DNA of 64,000 nucleotides from NCBI RefSeq assembly GCF_013450295.1, contig NZ_SKBR01000002.1, forward strand, positions 954,501 through 1,018,500, given 5' to 3'. A program made the position numbers and the translations under genes. Shown in pieces: positions 1 through 8,490 of the stretch. The stretch's first letter is position 1. Each line of letters begins with the position of its first letter. The stretch is from Streptomyces sp. AJS327 (GTDB lineage Bacteria; Actinomycetota; Actinomycetes; Streptomycetales; Streptomycetaceae). The notes beneath the pieces are model-generated. The model ran no database searches, was not told the origin of the DNA, and saw only the letters and a program-made list of their open reading frames with translations.

Positions 1-203
1 GCCAGCGCGCGTCGAGCGGGCGGCAGGTCGGTGCCGTGCTGGCGGCGGGCGATCCGGGCGAAGAAGTCGATCGGGCTCAGGACCCGATCACCCTGCCCCG
101 CCGTGATCGCGGCGGCCAACTGCTGCTGAGCGGTGGCTAACACCTTGCTCGCGGACTGATCCTCCGCGTGGCGTGGGATAGTGACGTGCACAGGAGACTC
201 CAT
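1..203 (-). CDS. Hypothetical protein, N-terminal part (runs off left edge)
   Basis: An open frame starts at an ATG at 203 and remains open for 67 codons to the window edge. It contains an alanine/glutamine-rich helix (KVLATAQQQLAAAI) followed by LSPIDFFARIARRQHG, which looks like a structured protein and not a shadow frame. A GTG four codons further in (complement of 189-191) has a GGAG at good distance and may be the true start. I do not recognise the family. Its position beside a GntR/UTRA regulator suggests a gene of an integrated element, but no replication or transfer motif is visible in this fragment. Confidence 0.5.
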   Translation of the reverse strand, partial: MESPVHVTIPRHAEDQSASKVLATAQQQLAAAITAGQGDRVLSPIDFFARIARRQHGTDLPPARRAL

Positions 204-212
204 TCCTGTCCA

Positions 213-244
213 GCGACCCCCAGGGAGGCCCCCCTGGGGGTCGC
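213..244. terminator. Perfect 13-bp hairpin upstream of the leftmost gene
   Basis: The arms 213-225 (GCGACCCCCAGGG) and 232-244 are perfectly complementary around a 6-nt loop. In minus-strand RNA it would sit directly 5' of the start of the leftmost gene, so it could be an attenuator or mRNA-stabilising leader structure. It could also be a terminator for something reading in from the right. Confidence 0.45.
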
Positions 245-610
245 GCTTGCGTGAAGTCGGTGCCCCGGCTCCCCTCGCCCCGCCCGTACGAGACAGGCGG
301 AGGAGGCAACCGGCCCGCAGATGACGCGGGTTCTCCGGATGCGGATTGGGCGACCAGTGGTGCTCGGTGACCCGACGCGGCGGGGCGCGGCCCAAAGCGC
401 TGGTCACACGCTTCAGGCGCCCTCGATATGTCGATTACGCATGAACTCGCCTTCAGGTTCAGACCAGACACATGGGATGCACTGCAAAGGGGGCTCATGT
501 CCCCCACTCTCCGGCCGTTGCTCGCGGTCACCGGGCCACCTCGCCAGTACGGGTACGAACCCTGTTCTGCCTGGCCTTTAGCGGGATTGCAGCGTCCCCG
601 CCCTGCGTCA

Positions 611-683
611 CAGTCCTAGGACTGCTTGCGACTGACACGACCATGCACTGCCAGTCCTAGGACTGTCAACAGTCCTGGGACTG
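611..683 (+). promoter_or_regulatory. Three copies of palindrome CAGTCCTAGGACTG (GntR operator candidates)
   Basis: Perfect 14-bp palindromes lie at 611-624 and 652-665, and a third copy with one changed base (CCTGGG core) lies at 670-683. Copies 2 and 3 are 18 bp apart start to start and copies 1 and 2 are 41 bp apart. They end 32 bp before the start codon of the GntR/UTRA gene. Repeated palindromes immediately upstream of a GntR gene are the usual layout of an autoregulatory operator. That this regulator binds them is inferred. Confidence 0.75.
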
Positions 684-715
684 TGTTTCACTGGACGGGT
701 CGAGAGGAGTGCTGC

Positions 716-1495
716 ATGAAGCCGAAGTGGCGAGAGCTGGCGGAAAAGTTCGAGGAGGAGATCAGGACCGGTGAGCGCGCACCGGGCTCACCGATGCCCG
801 AGATCAGGGACCTAGTAGAGAAGGGAGAGCGCTCGAAGGAGACCGTCCACAAGGCGTACAAGGCGCTAGAAGCACAGGGCCTCGTGACCTCATCGCGCGG
901 TCGCGGCACGGTCGTGCGAGAGCACGTGCCCCTCAAGCGGCTCGGTATCGCGCGATACGACAAGGCGAAGTGGCGCGACGGCGACGAAGTCGCGTTCATC
1001 GCGGACCGGGTGGCATCGGGCCGGTCGTACCTCCGTGGCGAGCAGACGCAGACCGTCAGCGAGGTGGAGGCTCCCCCGTTGGTGGCCAGGGCCCACGGGA
1101 TCCCGGAAGGCGCCCGAGTTTACGCTCGGGCCCGCCTCGTGAAGGAGGGCGACCAGCCAACCCACAGCCTGACCAGCTACTACAGGCCGGAGCACGTGGA
1201 GGGCACCCGCCTCGTTGACCCGGGCCCGGGCCCCGCCGGCAAGGGTGGCGGTTTCCGCGTTCTCTACGACGCGGGGTACGAAATCGACCACATGACGGAG
1301 GAGCTGCGCGCCCGGGTGCCCAGCGCGGAAGAGATCCAGCTTTTGCAGCTCCACCCGGGGGAGTGGGTAGTGGAGCTGCACCGGACCACGTGCACTGCGG
1401 ACGGCACAGTGGTGGAGTTCGCGATCGGCGTTCACGCGGCCACACGGTTCTCGTGGTCGTATGACTTCAAGGTTCCCGACTCCGCCCAGGAGTGA
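716..1495 (+). CDS. GntR-family regulator with UTRA effector domain
   Basis: This is a 259-residue protein. Residues 1-70 form a GntR winged helix (KWRELAEKFEEEI, then the KETVHKAYKALEAQG recognition region and a TSSRGRGTVV wing). The remainder looks like a UTRA ligand-binding domain with the usual VYARARLV and YRPEHVEGTRL strands. The ATG at 716 is preceded by GAGAGGAG at 7-8 nt. Three palindromes upstream are likely its own operators. The YdcF-like gene begins 10 bp after its stop, so the two are probably co-transcribed. Regulators of this type (for example KorSA of pSAM2-like elements) control maintenance or transfer of actinomycete integrative elements; applying that here is inference because no transfer or replication gene is visible. 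The effector ligand is unknown. Confidence 0.85.
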   Translation: MKPKWRELAEKFEEEIRTGERAPGSPMPEIRDLVEKGERSKETVHKAYKALEAQGLVTSSRGRGTVVREHVPLKRLGIARYDKAKWRDGDEVAFIADRVASGRSYLRGEQTQTVSEVEAPPLVARAHGIPEGARVYARARLVKEGDQPTHSLTSYYRPEHVEGTRLVDPGPGPAGKGGGFRVLYDAGYEIDHMTEELRARVPSAEEIQLLQLHPGEWVVELHRTTCTADGTVVEFAIGVHAATRFSWSYDFKVPDSAQE

Positions 1496-1505
1496 AGGAG
1501 AAGCA

Positions 1506-2162
1506 GTGATCTCGGCACAGGCGTGGGAAGACGCTCAGATCATCTGGGACTTTCACCAGATGCACCACGAACCGCGGGCGTGCTCGGTCGCGGTCGGCCT
1601 GGGCAGCCACGACCTGGGCGTGGCAGACGCGACGGTCGACCTGTACGAGCGGGGCCTGGTCCCGCTCGTCCTCTTCACGGGCTCGACGAGCCCCACGACA
1701 CGCGAGCGGATGCCACGCGGGGAGGCCGTCCACTACCGCGACCGGGCCCTTGAGCTGGGCGTCCCGGACTCCGCCGTCCTCGTCGAGCCGAACGCGCGCA
1801 ACACGGGCGAGAACATCCGCTTCAGTCGGACCGTACTCGAAGAGCAGGGCGTCGACGTGACGTCGGTGCTGCTGGTCAGCAAGCCCTACGAGGAGCGACG
1901 CGCGTACGCCACGGCCCGCAAGCTGTGGCCCAACGTCGAGATCGTGAGCGCGTCCACACCGATGACGCTCGCGGATTATGTCGACTCGATCGGAGACGCA
2001 CGACTGGTGATTGACATGTTGGTCGGCGCGCTTCAGCGGTTGCTGATCTACCCCGAGCAGGGGTTCATGGTCGCGGTGCCGGTTCCTGACGACGTGATGG
2101 CGGCGTACGACCGACTACGCGGCGCGGGCTTCACCAGCCGCCTCGTGGCACATTCTCCGTAG
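1506..2162 (+). CDS. YdcF/DUF218-like protein
   Basis: This 218-residue protein starts at GTG 1506, with a GGAG just upstream. It has the DUF218 (YdcF) pattern: an early glycine-rich strand-turn (VGLGSHDLGV), a central LVLFTGSTSP segment, an acidic E..N.GENI motif after LVEPNARNT, and the LLVSKPYEERRAYATA segment. YdcF of E. coli is reported to bind S-adenosylmethionine, but its role is not established. There is no membrane segment, unlike SanA/ElyC-type relatives. It follows the GntR/UTRA gene closely and overlaps the convergent small gene by 32 bp. Confidence 0.75.
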   Translation: MISAQAWEDAQIIWDFHQMHHEPRACSVAVGLGSHDLGVADATVDLYERGLVPLVLFTGSTSPTTRERMPRGEAVHYRDRALELGVPDSAVLVEPNARNTGENIRFSRTVLEEQGVDVTSVLLVSKPYEERRAYATARKLWPNVEIVSASTPMTLADYVDSIGDARLVIDMLVGALQRLLIYPEQGFMVAVPVPDDVMAAYDRLRGAGFTSRLVAHSP

Positions 2163-2352
2163 GATCACCACATCGGGGGCACTCGCACTCGGGCCAAATA
2201 CTGGAGTGCATCGGCCCCCGATCAGGAGGCACGGTGAAGACGGTGACGGGGCCGCGCTTCAGGGTTCGCGAGTCCACCGTGTAGATCTTGAATGTGAGTC
2301 CCGGATGGCGGGGTGCTTCACCTGCGCGGCCGGTCGAGCTGGGATTGTTCAC
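2131..2352 (-). CDS. Small protein with CxCxxC motif
   Basis: A 73-residue frame reads on the minus strand from GTG 2352, which has a strong GAGGAG ribosome site 8 nt upstream. The C-terminal half contains WPECECPRCGD, a compact cysteine cluster that could hold a zinc ion, preceded by a beta-like stretch (LTFKIYTVDSRTLKRGPVTVFTV). Its 3' end overlaps the YdcF-like gene tail to tail by 32 bp. I do not recognise the family. The ribosome site and composition support a real gene; longer start choices upstream in this frame lack a ribosome site. Confidence 0.55.
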   Translation of the reverse strand: MNNPSSTGRAGEAPRHPGLTFKIYTVDSRTLKRGPVTVFTVPPDRGPMHSSIWPECECPRCGDPTENVPRGGW

Positions 2353-2446
2353 GGGGCAGCTCCTCGGGCTGGGGTCCACCCTCGAAGTCGGTGATACGGC
2401 TGTCGGGGCTTCTTCTCGCCAAAGACCGTATTGCACCGTGCTACCC

Positions 2447-2459
2447 CATGCCAGGCATG
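2447..2459. promoter_or_regulatory. Palindrome CATGCCAGGCATG between divergent genes
   Basis: A 13-bp perfect inverted repeat with a single central base lies about 40 bp upstream of the short GntR gene and about 95 bp upstream of the divergent small gene. It is a plausible operator for the short GntR protein. There is only one copy, so the assignment is weak. Confidence 0.35.
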
Positions 2460-2501
2460 CTGCGGATCGCACGCAGATGGAGCCAGTGGCAGCGTGGCTG
2501 C

Positions 2502-2732
2502 GTGATCGAATTCGAGCCCGACCGGCCGCGCTGGCAACAGGTTGCCGACGTGATCCGCCAGCGGATCGAGAACGGCACGTACCCACCGCGTACCCGCGTT
2601 CCTTCCGTGGTCGCCATGCTCAATGAGTTCGGCATCGCCACTTCGACCGGTCAGAAGGTTCACCGCGCGCTGCGCGAAGAAGGGCTCATCTACACCGAGC
2701 CCGGCATGGGCAGCTTCGTTGCAAAGCGCTGA
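2502..2732 (+). CDS. Minimal GntR winged-helix protein
   Basis: This 76-residue protein consists only of a GntR-type winged helix: PRWQQVADVIRQRIENGTY, then PSVVAMLNEFGIATSTGQKVHRALREEG and a YTEPGMGSFV wing. There is no effector domain, so it is far shorter than usual GntR regulators (about 230 aa or more). The GTG start at 2502 is chosen because translation from it begins directly before the fold; the ribosome site is weak. Such stand-alone winged helices often occur in integrated plasmids and phages. Its target could be the divergent small gene. Confidence 0.75.
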   Translation: MIEFEPDRPRWQQVADVIRQRIENGTYPPRTRVPSVVAMLNEFGIATSTGQKVHRALREEGLIYTEPGMGSFVAKR

Positions 2733-3056
2733 GCGCGGTGTGCGTCGCGCGCTGCTGCGTGCCTACGTGCGCCCCTGAGCGCTGCCGAGGTGAACCGGGA
2801 GTGGGGGAGGTCGCGGCTGGGCCGTCTCTGGGCCGTCGGAGGGGGACCACCGATCACCAACGACTGCCCACAACCACCACTTCGACGGCGCGCGACACTC
2901 GTGTACCGGCGAACGAGGCTGGCGGCTCAGACGGGGGGTCACAGCCTGATCACGTGATGGCATCGGGAAGCGCCGGGCGGACTGAGGGGCCTCCCGGCCG
3001 TGCCATCATCGACCATCGCTGGAGCCGTGAAGCCAGAGTTGGGAGGGCGGGTGGCG
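2733..3056. other. Intergenic region at right boundary of the accessory module
   Basis: No gene, tRNA or clear attachment site is visible. A 10-bp direct repeat (CTGGGCCGTC, separated by one T) lies near 2817-2837. From about 2960 onward base composition returns to the very high GC of the core genes, so the boundary of the accessory segment probably falls in this stretch. Confidence 0.35.
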
Positions 3057-3719
3057 ATGGAGGCCGGCCCTCGTGACAACGGAGAGCCGCCGGCGGAGGA
3101 CGTCAGGGAGCCGGTGGAGGCGCGGTCGCTGGACGGCGCCTCATCCAGGATCCCCGAACCGACCGAGGCGGAACGGTTTACCCCCGATGCGGCTCCCGCC
3201 GCCGCGGCGGAGCCCGGTGCTCCGGCCGGCGCGGAGAGTGCCGACCACGGTCTCGCCCGTCCTCCTCGGGACTCCGCTCCGGAGCCCGCCCCACCGTCGG
3301 GCACCCTCGGCCTGGCCGTCCCCGACGTGGACGACGACCCCGCGGAGCTGAACCTCGACGGCGACCCGGACGAACCGGCCGAGGAACCCCAGGAACTGCG
3401 CCCGCAGCGGAAGCTGCGGCTGTGGCAGCTCGCCCCGATCGTGGCGCTGGGCGCGCTCGGCTCGCTGATGTTCGCCTTCCCCCTGGCCTTCGAGCCCAGC
3501 GGAGGCTCCGGCGCGGTCGTCGCCATGCTGGGGCTGCTGTTCTGCGGCTGCGCCTCGGGCTGGGGGGTGCTCGCCGCCCGGCGGGTCGGCCACACCTGGC
3601 CCGGGCTGCCCTCCCGGGGCTCGGGGCAGCGCCCGGACTGGCGCCTGGTCACGCTGTACGCGGTCCTGGTCGGCACCGTCGTCCTGCTGGCGATCTGGCG
3701 GGTGGCCCGGCTGCACTAG
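3057..3719 (+). CDS. Acidic membrane protein with three predicted helices
   Basis: The protein has 220 residues from ATG 3057, which is preceded by GGGAGG at 10 nt; an in-frame GTG at 3051 or 3027 is possible. Residues 1-115 are acidic, proline/alanine-rich and probably disordered. The C-terminal third has three hydrophobic helices (LAPIVALGALGSLMFAF, AVVAMLGLLFCGCASG, LVTLYAVLVGTVVLLAIW). This predicts a cytoplasmic tail on a small membrane anchor. No known family is recognised. It lies just upstream of dapF, with a 94-bp gap. Confidence 0.7.
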   Translation: MEAGPRDNGEPPAEDVREPVEARSLDGASSRIPEPTEAERFTPDAAPAAAAEPGAPAGAESADHGLARPPRDSAPEPAPPSGTLGLAVPDVDDDPAELNLDGDPDEPAEEPQELRPQRKLRLWQLAPIVALGALGSLMFAFPLAFEPSGGSGAVVAMLGLLFCGCASGWGVLAARRVGHTWPGLPSRGSGQRPDWRLVTLYAVLVGTVVLLAIWRVARLH

Positions 3720-3813
3720 CGGGCGCGCCCCGGTGCCAGAGGGCGGTCCCGCGGGGCGTGCGGCACTCGGCGCGCGCCGCCTGACCTCCGGCGTTTCCCG
3801 TACGATCGTCGGT

Positions 3814-4689
3814 GTGAAGAGTGCGCAGGCCGTGCCGTTCCTCAAGGGACACGGCACGGAGAACGACTTCGTGATCATCCCCGACCCGCAGGGCGCGATC
3901 GACCTCTCCCCGGCGGCCGTGGCCCGGCTGTGCGACCGCCGGGCGGGCCTCGGCGGGGACGGGCTGCTGCGCGTGGTACGCAGCGCGGCGCACCCCGAGG
4001 CGCGCGCGATGGCCGACGAGGCCGAGTGGTTCATGGACTACCGCAACGCCGACGGCTCGGTGGCCGAGATGTGCGGCAACGGCGTGCGGGTGTTCGCCCG
4101 CTACCTGGAGCGCGCGGGGCTGGCCGAGCCCGGCGATCTCGCCGTCGCCACCCGGGCCGGTGTGCGCCGCGTCCACCTGGACAAGGAGGGCGGGGGCGTC
4201 ACCGTCGAGATGGGCCGCGCGGAGCTGCCCGAGCCCGGCGAGGTCCGGGTCCGGGCGGCGGGCGGCGACTGGCCCGCGCGCCGGGTCGGCATGGGCAATC
4301 CGCACGCCGTCGCCTTCGTGGACGACCTCGCCCAAGCGGGCCCCCTGCTGGACGCACCGGCGGTCGAGCCCGCCTCGGCCTACCCGGACGGCGTCAACGT
4401 GGAGTTCGTGGTCCGGCGCGGGCCCGGTCATGTGGCGCTGCGGGTACACGAGCGTGGCTCGGGCGAGACCCGGTCCTGCGGTACCGGCGCCTGTGCCGTG
4501 ATGGTCGCGGCCGCCCGGCGGGACGGCCTGGACCCGGCGGTGCTCCGGCGCCCCGTCACCTACACCGTCGACGTGCCGGGCGGGCGGTTGGTGATCACCG
4601 AGGGGGTGGACGGCGCCGTGGAGATGACCGGTCCGGCGGTGATCGTCGCGGAGGGGACGCTCGACTCGGCCTGGATAGGCACTTTTTGA
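3814..4689 (+). CDS. dapF: Diaminopimelate epimerase
   Basis: The enzyme interconverts LL- and meso-diaminopimelate, the last step before the meso-DAP branch to lysine and peptidoglycan. It is 291 residues long, the usual length. The two catalytic cysteines are visible: Cys87 in MCGNGVR and Cys222 in ETRSCGTGACA. GTG 3814 is taken as start because the conserved fold (FLKGHGTENDFV) begins at once, and because a TACGAT -10-like element at 3801-3806 would place transcription start at or next to the GTG. The mRNA is therefore probably leaderless. Streptomycetes carry LL-DAP in their walls, so this enzyme mainly serves lysine supply. Confidence 0.97.
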   Translation: MKSAQAVPFLKGHGTENDFVIIPDPQGAIDLSPAAVARLCDRRAGLGGDGLLRVVRSAAHPEARAMADEAEWFMDYRNADGSVAEMCGNGVRVFARYLERAGLAEPGDLAVATRAGVRRVHLDKEGGGVTVEMGRAELPEPGEVRVRAAGGDWPARRVGMGNPHAVAFVDDLAQAGPLLDAPAVEPASAYPDGVNVEFVVRRGPGHVALRVHERGSGETRSCGTGACAVMVAAARRDGLDPAVLRRPVTYTVDVPGGRLVITEGVDGAVEMTGPAVIVAEGTLDSAWIGTF

Positions 4690-4821
4690 CGAACCGTCCG
4701 CTAAACGTCGCACGATGGAGTGATCCGTTTCACGGTCTCCGAGACCGGCGGAGAAGAGGGCGCCGGGGTCTGTAGCATCGGGCTCCCGGGGCCGGGGGAG
4801 TTCCACGAGCGGGAGGTGCCC

Positions 4822-6957
4822 ATGAGCGCGGTGCGCAGTCTGCGGAAGCTCGGCAGGGCCGCGATGCTCGGGGCGGCGCCTCGCGGGGGGCGCGCGCTGC
4901 CGGACGCCATCGAACACGTCGCCAAGGTGCATCGCGCCCACCATCCGCGGGCCGATCTGGACATCCTGCGCCGGGCCTATCTGTTCGCGGAGTCCTCCCA
5001 CCGGGGCCAGTGGCGCAAGAGCGGCGACCCCTACATCACGCATCCACTGGCCGTCACCCTGCTCCTCGCCCAACTCGGCGCCGAGACGACCACGCTCACC
5101 GCCTCGCTGCTGCACGACACCGTGGAGGACACCGACGCCACCCTGGAGCGGGTCCGCGAGGACTTCGGCGCCGAGGTGGCGCACCTGGTCGACGGGGTGA
5201 CCAAGCTGGAGAAGGTCGACTACGGCGCCGCGGCCGAGCCGGAGACCTTCCGCAAGATGCTCGTCGCCACCGGCAGCGACGTGCGGGTCATGTCGATCAA
5301 GCTCGCGGACCGGCTGCACAACATGCGCACCCTGGGCGTGATGCGGCCCGAGAAGCAGGCACGCATCGCCAAGATCACCAGAGACGTGCTGATCCCGCTG
5401 GCCGAGCGGCTCGGCGTGCAGGCGCTCAAGTCCGAGCTGGAGGACCTGGTCTTCGGAGTGCTCCACCCCGAGGAGTACGAGCGGACCCGGCAGCTGGTCC
5501 GCGAGCACCACGCCGGTGCCGACCCGCTGACCGAGGTGGCCGACGCCGTCCGGGAGGTACTCCGTGAGGCGGGCATCGCCGCGCGCGTGCTGATCCGCCC
5601 GCGCCACACCGTCTCCGTACACCGCCTGCACCTCAAACGCGGTGAGCTGGGCCCCTGCGACTTCGGGCGGCTGCTGATCCTGGTGGAGGAGGACGCCGAC
5701 TGCTACGCCGTCCTCGGCGAGCTGCACACCTGCTTCACCCCGCTGATCTCCGAGTTCAAGGACTTCATCGCGGCGCCGAAGTTCAACCTGTACCAGTCGC
5801 TGCACACCGCCTTCGCCGATCCGGCGGGCCGGGTGGCCGAGGTACTGGTACGCACCCACCAGATGCACCGGGTGGCCGAGGCGGGAGTGGTGGCGCTCGG
5901 CGATCCGCACGAGGGCGTGGCCGATCCGGAGGGCGACGAGGGGGAGCGCGCCGACCCCACCCGCCCGGGCTGGCTCTCCCGCCTCCTGGAGTGGCAGAGC
6001 CACGCGCCGGACACCGACACCTTCTGGACCGAGCTGCGCGACGAACTGGCCCAGGACCGCGAGATCACCGTGTACTGGGCGGCGCCCGGTGGAGGCGGGC
6101 CCGCCGGTGGCGCCCTGCCGCTCCCCGCCGGGGCCAGCTGTGTGGACGCGGCCTACGCCGGTCTGGGCGAGACGGGCCACCGCTGCATCGGAGTGCGGGT
6201 CAACGGCCGTCTCACCTCACTCAGCACCGTCCTGCGGGACGGCGACGCGGTGCAGCTCTTCCTGGAGCCCGCGACCAGCGCCGAGCCGTCCGGCCCGTCC
6301 CCGGAGTGGCTGGAGCACGCCCGCACCCCCGCCGCGCGGATCGCCATCCGGCAGTGGCTCGCCACGCACGGCGAGCGGCCGCCCGCCGACGTCGGCGGGG
6401 AGGACTTCGCCCCAACCGGCCCGAAGCCGCCCGAGTCCCGGCACCCGGCCGGCCGGGGCACGGACTACGGGGAGGCGGCTGAGGACACCACCGACGACAC
6501 CGCCGTGCCCCTCGTCCCCGACCGCCCCGGCGCGCCCGTCCGGCTCGCCCGGTGCTGCGCTCCCGTACCGCACGACAGCGTCACCGGTTTCGCGGTGCGG
6601 GGCGGCGCCGTCACCGTGCACCGCGACGGCTGCCAGACGGTGGCGCGGATGACCGGATCCGGCCGCTCCGCCGTGCCGGTGCGCTGGCGGAAGGGCGCCG
6701 CGGGCTGCCGGGTCACCCTGCGGGCCGAGGCGTTCGGCCGCCCGCACCTGCTGGCCGATCTGACGGAGACCATCGCGGCCAAGGGCGCCGCCGTGGTGGC
6801 CGCCGACGTGGAGCCGCCCCGCGAGCAGCGCGTCCGGCACACCTACACCCTGCACCTCCCGGACGCCGCCGGGCTGCCCGAGTTGATGCGGGCCATGCGC
6901 GGGGTGCCGGGGGTCTACGACGTGACCCGCGCGGCGCGCCGTCACCCGGCGCACTGA
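4822..6957 (+). CDS. rshA: RelA/SpoT homologue, RshA-like
   Basis: This 711-residue protein handles (p)ppGpp. The start at ATG 4822 has a GGGAGGTG ribosome site. The N-terminal HD hydrolase domain is intact: H60 (SHRGQW), H74 (THP), H98-D99 (LLHDTVEDT) and D163 (LADRLHNMRT). The synthetase domain keeps the YQSLHT core and an E-x-x-x-R-T segment. However, the usual D-L-x-G-x-R region reads CDFGRLLILV and the Q of E-V-Q-I-R-T is lost. TGS, the cysteine ZFD/RIS segment (ARCCAPVPHD...GCQTV) and a C-terminal ACT domain follow. S. coelicolor has two such enzymes, RelA and RshA; the adjacency to dapF suggests the latter. Hydrolysis is likely, synthetic capacity uncertain. Confidence 0.88.
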   Translation: MSAVRSLRKLGRAAMLGAAPRGGRALPDAIEHVAKVHRAHHPRADLDILRRAYLFAESSHRGQWRKSGDPYITHPLAVTLLLAQLGAETTTLTASLLHDTVEDTDATLERVREDFGAEVAHLVDGVTKLEKVDYGAAAEPETFRKMLVATGSDVRVMSIKLADRLHNMRTLGVMRPEKQARIAKITRDVLIPLAERLGVQALKSELEDLVFGVLHPEEYERTRQLVREHHAGADPLTEVADAVREVLREAGIAARVLIRPRHTVSVHRLHLKRGELGPCDFGRLLILVEEDADCYAVLGELHTCFTPLISEFKDFIAAPKFNLYQSLHTAFADPAGRVAEVLVRTHQMHRVAEAGVVALGDPHEGVADPEGDEGERADPTRPGWLSRLLEWQSHAPDTDTFWTELRDELAQDREITVYWAAPGGGGPAGGALPLPAGASCVDAAYAGLGETGHRCIGVRVNGRLTSLSTVLRDGDAVQLFLEPATSAEPSGPSPEWLEHARTPAARIAIRQWLATHGERPPADVGGEDFAPTGPKPPESRHPAGRGTDYGEAAEDTTDDTAVPLVPDRPGAPVRLARCCAPVPHDSVTGFAVRGGAVTVHRDGCQTVARMTGSGRSAVPVRWRKGAAGCRVTLRAEAFGRPHLLADLTETIAAKGAAVVAADVEPPREQRVRHTYTLHLPDAAGLPELMRAMRGVPGVYDVTRAARRHPAH

Positions 6958-7050
6958 CCCCGGCCGACTGCCGCGCGGCCCGGCCCCGTCCGGGTGCCCC
7001 ACCTCCGCCGGGCACGGGGCGTCCCGCCGCCCGCGGGTATCGATGGCCGC

Positions 7051-8490
7051 ATGGCCAGAACCCCGGCAGGATCACCGCGCGCCAGGCTGGTGCGCGCCGG
7101 CGCGGCCACGGCGGCGCTGCTCACCCTCGTCGCCGCGGGCGCCCCCGCGCCCGAACCGGTCGGCGTCGGCGACCGGCTGTTCCCCGTGCTGGGAAACCCC
7201 GGATACGACGTGCTCCAGTACGATCTCGCCTTCCGCTACGGCGGCGACAACACCCGGCCCCTCGCCGCCACGACGCGGATCACCGCGCGCGCCACCGCCG
7301 GTCCTCTCTCCCGCCTCCACCTCGACTTCAACGGTGGCCGGGTCGACTCCGTGCACGTCAACGGGGAACCGGCCCGGTACCGGTCGGCGGGCGAGGACCT
7401 GGTGGTCACCCCGGCGCGCCCGCTGGAGCGGAATCGTCCCCTACGGGTTGAGGTGCGCCACACCAGCCCCACCGACGTGCCGCACGGCGGCTGGATCCGC
7501 ACCCGCGACGGGCTGGCCCTGGCGCCACAACCGGACGGGGCGCACCGGGTGTTCCCCTCCAACGACCACCCCTCGGACAAGGCGCGCTTCACCCTGACCG
7601 TCACGGCCCCGGCCGGGCTCACGGTGGTCGCCGGGGGCCGGGCGGTGGGCACGGCGCGGCGGGGAGGGAGCACCGTGTGGCGGTACCGGATCACGCACCC
7701 GATGGCCACGGAACTCCTCCAGCTCTCCATCGGGCGGTCGGCGGTCCTCCACGCCCGCGGCCAGCGCGGGCTGCCCCTGCGGCACGTGGTGCCCCGCCCC
7801 TGGCGCGCGCGGCTGAAGCCCTGGCTGGACCGGACCCCGGAACAACTGGAGTGGCTGGAGCGGAGGTTGGGCCGGTACCCCTTCGAGAACTACGGGGTGC
7901 TCGCGGTCGAGGCCACCACCGGGTACGCGATGGAGACCCAGACCCTCTCCCTCTTCGCGCGCCGCTTCCTGACCTCGGCCGAGTACCGGGACTGGTACAA
8001 GGAGTCCGTCATGGTGCACGAGCTGGCGCACCAGTGGTTCGGGAACTGCGTCACCCCGCGCCGCTGGGACGACCTCTGGCTCAGCGAGGGCCACGCGACC
8101 TGGTACGAGTGGCTGTACGCGGAGCGCGCGGGCGGCACCGCGCTGCGCGACAGGGTCCGGGAGGCGCACCGGGCGTCCGACGGCTGGCGGGACCGGTACG
8201 GTCCCCCGGCGGCACAGCGGGCCGCGCCGGAGGGCGAGCGCCCCGAGGTCTTCCGTCCGGTGGTGTACGAGGGGGCGGCGCTGGCGCTCTACGCCCTGCG
8301 GGAGCGGATGGGGGCGGCGGCCTTCGAGCGGCTGGAGCGCCGCTGGGTCACGGAGCACCGGCACGGCAACGCCTCCACGGCCGACTTCGTCGCCCTGGCG
8401 AGCGAGGTCGCGGGTCGCGACCTGAGCGGCTTCCTGCGTGGCTGGCTGTACGGTGAGCGGACCCCGCCCCTCCCGCGCGCCGCCCGCTGA
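7051..8490 (+). CDS. M1-family metallopeptidase, secreted
   Basis: This is a 479-residue zinc aminopeptidase-like protein. Residues 1-32 form a signal-peptide-like segment (basic start, hydrophobic core ATAALLTLVAAGAPA). The catalytic site is complete: H323-E-L-A-H327 in HELAHQWFGN and the third zinc ligand E346 in LWLSEG. The usual GAMEN exopeptidase motif reads GYAMET. The protein is much shorter than full M1 enzymes (about 850 aa) because the C-terminal helical domain is missing, as in other short actinobacterial members. ATG 7051 may be leaderless, with a TATCGA element ending 7 nt upstream. Confidence 0.87.
   Translation: MARTPAGSPRARLVRAGAATAALLTLVAAGAPAPEPVGVGDRLFPVLGNPGYDVLQYDLAFRYGGDNTRPLAATTRITARATAGPLSRLHLDFNGGRVDSVHVNGEPARYRSAGEDLVVTPARPLERNRPLRVEVRHTSPTDVPHGGWIRTRDGLALAPQPDGAHRVFPSNDHPSDKARFTLTVTAPAGLTVVAGGRAVGTARRGGSTVWRYRITHPMATELLQLSIGRSAVLHARGQRGLPLRHVVPRPWRARLKPWLDRTPEQLEWLERRLGRYPFENYGVLAVEATTGYAMETQTLSLFARRFLTSAEYRDWYKESVMVHELAHQWFGNCVTPRRWDDLWLSEGHATWYEWLYAERAGGTALRDRVREAHRASDGWRDRYGPPAAQRAAPEGERPEVFRPVVYEGAALALYALRERMGAAAFERLERRWVTEHRHGNASTADFVALASEVAGRDLSGFLRGWLYGERTPPLPRAAR

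Larger units (their letters stand above)
204..715. other. Intergenic region between divergent genes
   Basis: No convincing gene is present; the open frames here lack ribosome binding sites and have poor third-position bias. The region carries a strong hairpin at 213-244 and the three operator-like palindromes at 611-683. Confidence 0.5.

Noticed and set aside
88..531. 147-codon minus-strand frame
   Set aside because: It has no ribosome site, poor coding bias and overlaps the better-supported partial gene in another frame.
2733..3056. tRNA gene or attachment site at the edge of the accessory module
   Set aside because: No T-loop or acceptor-stem pattern was found; only a short direct repeat is visible.
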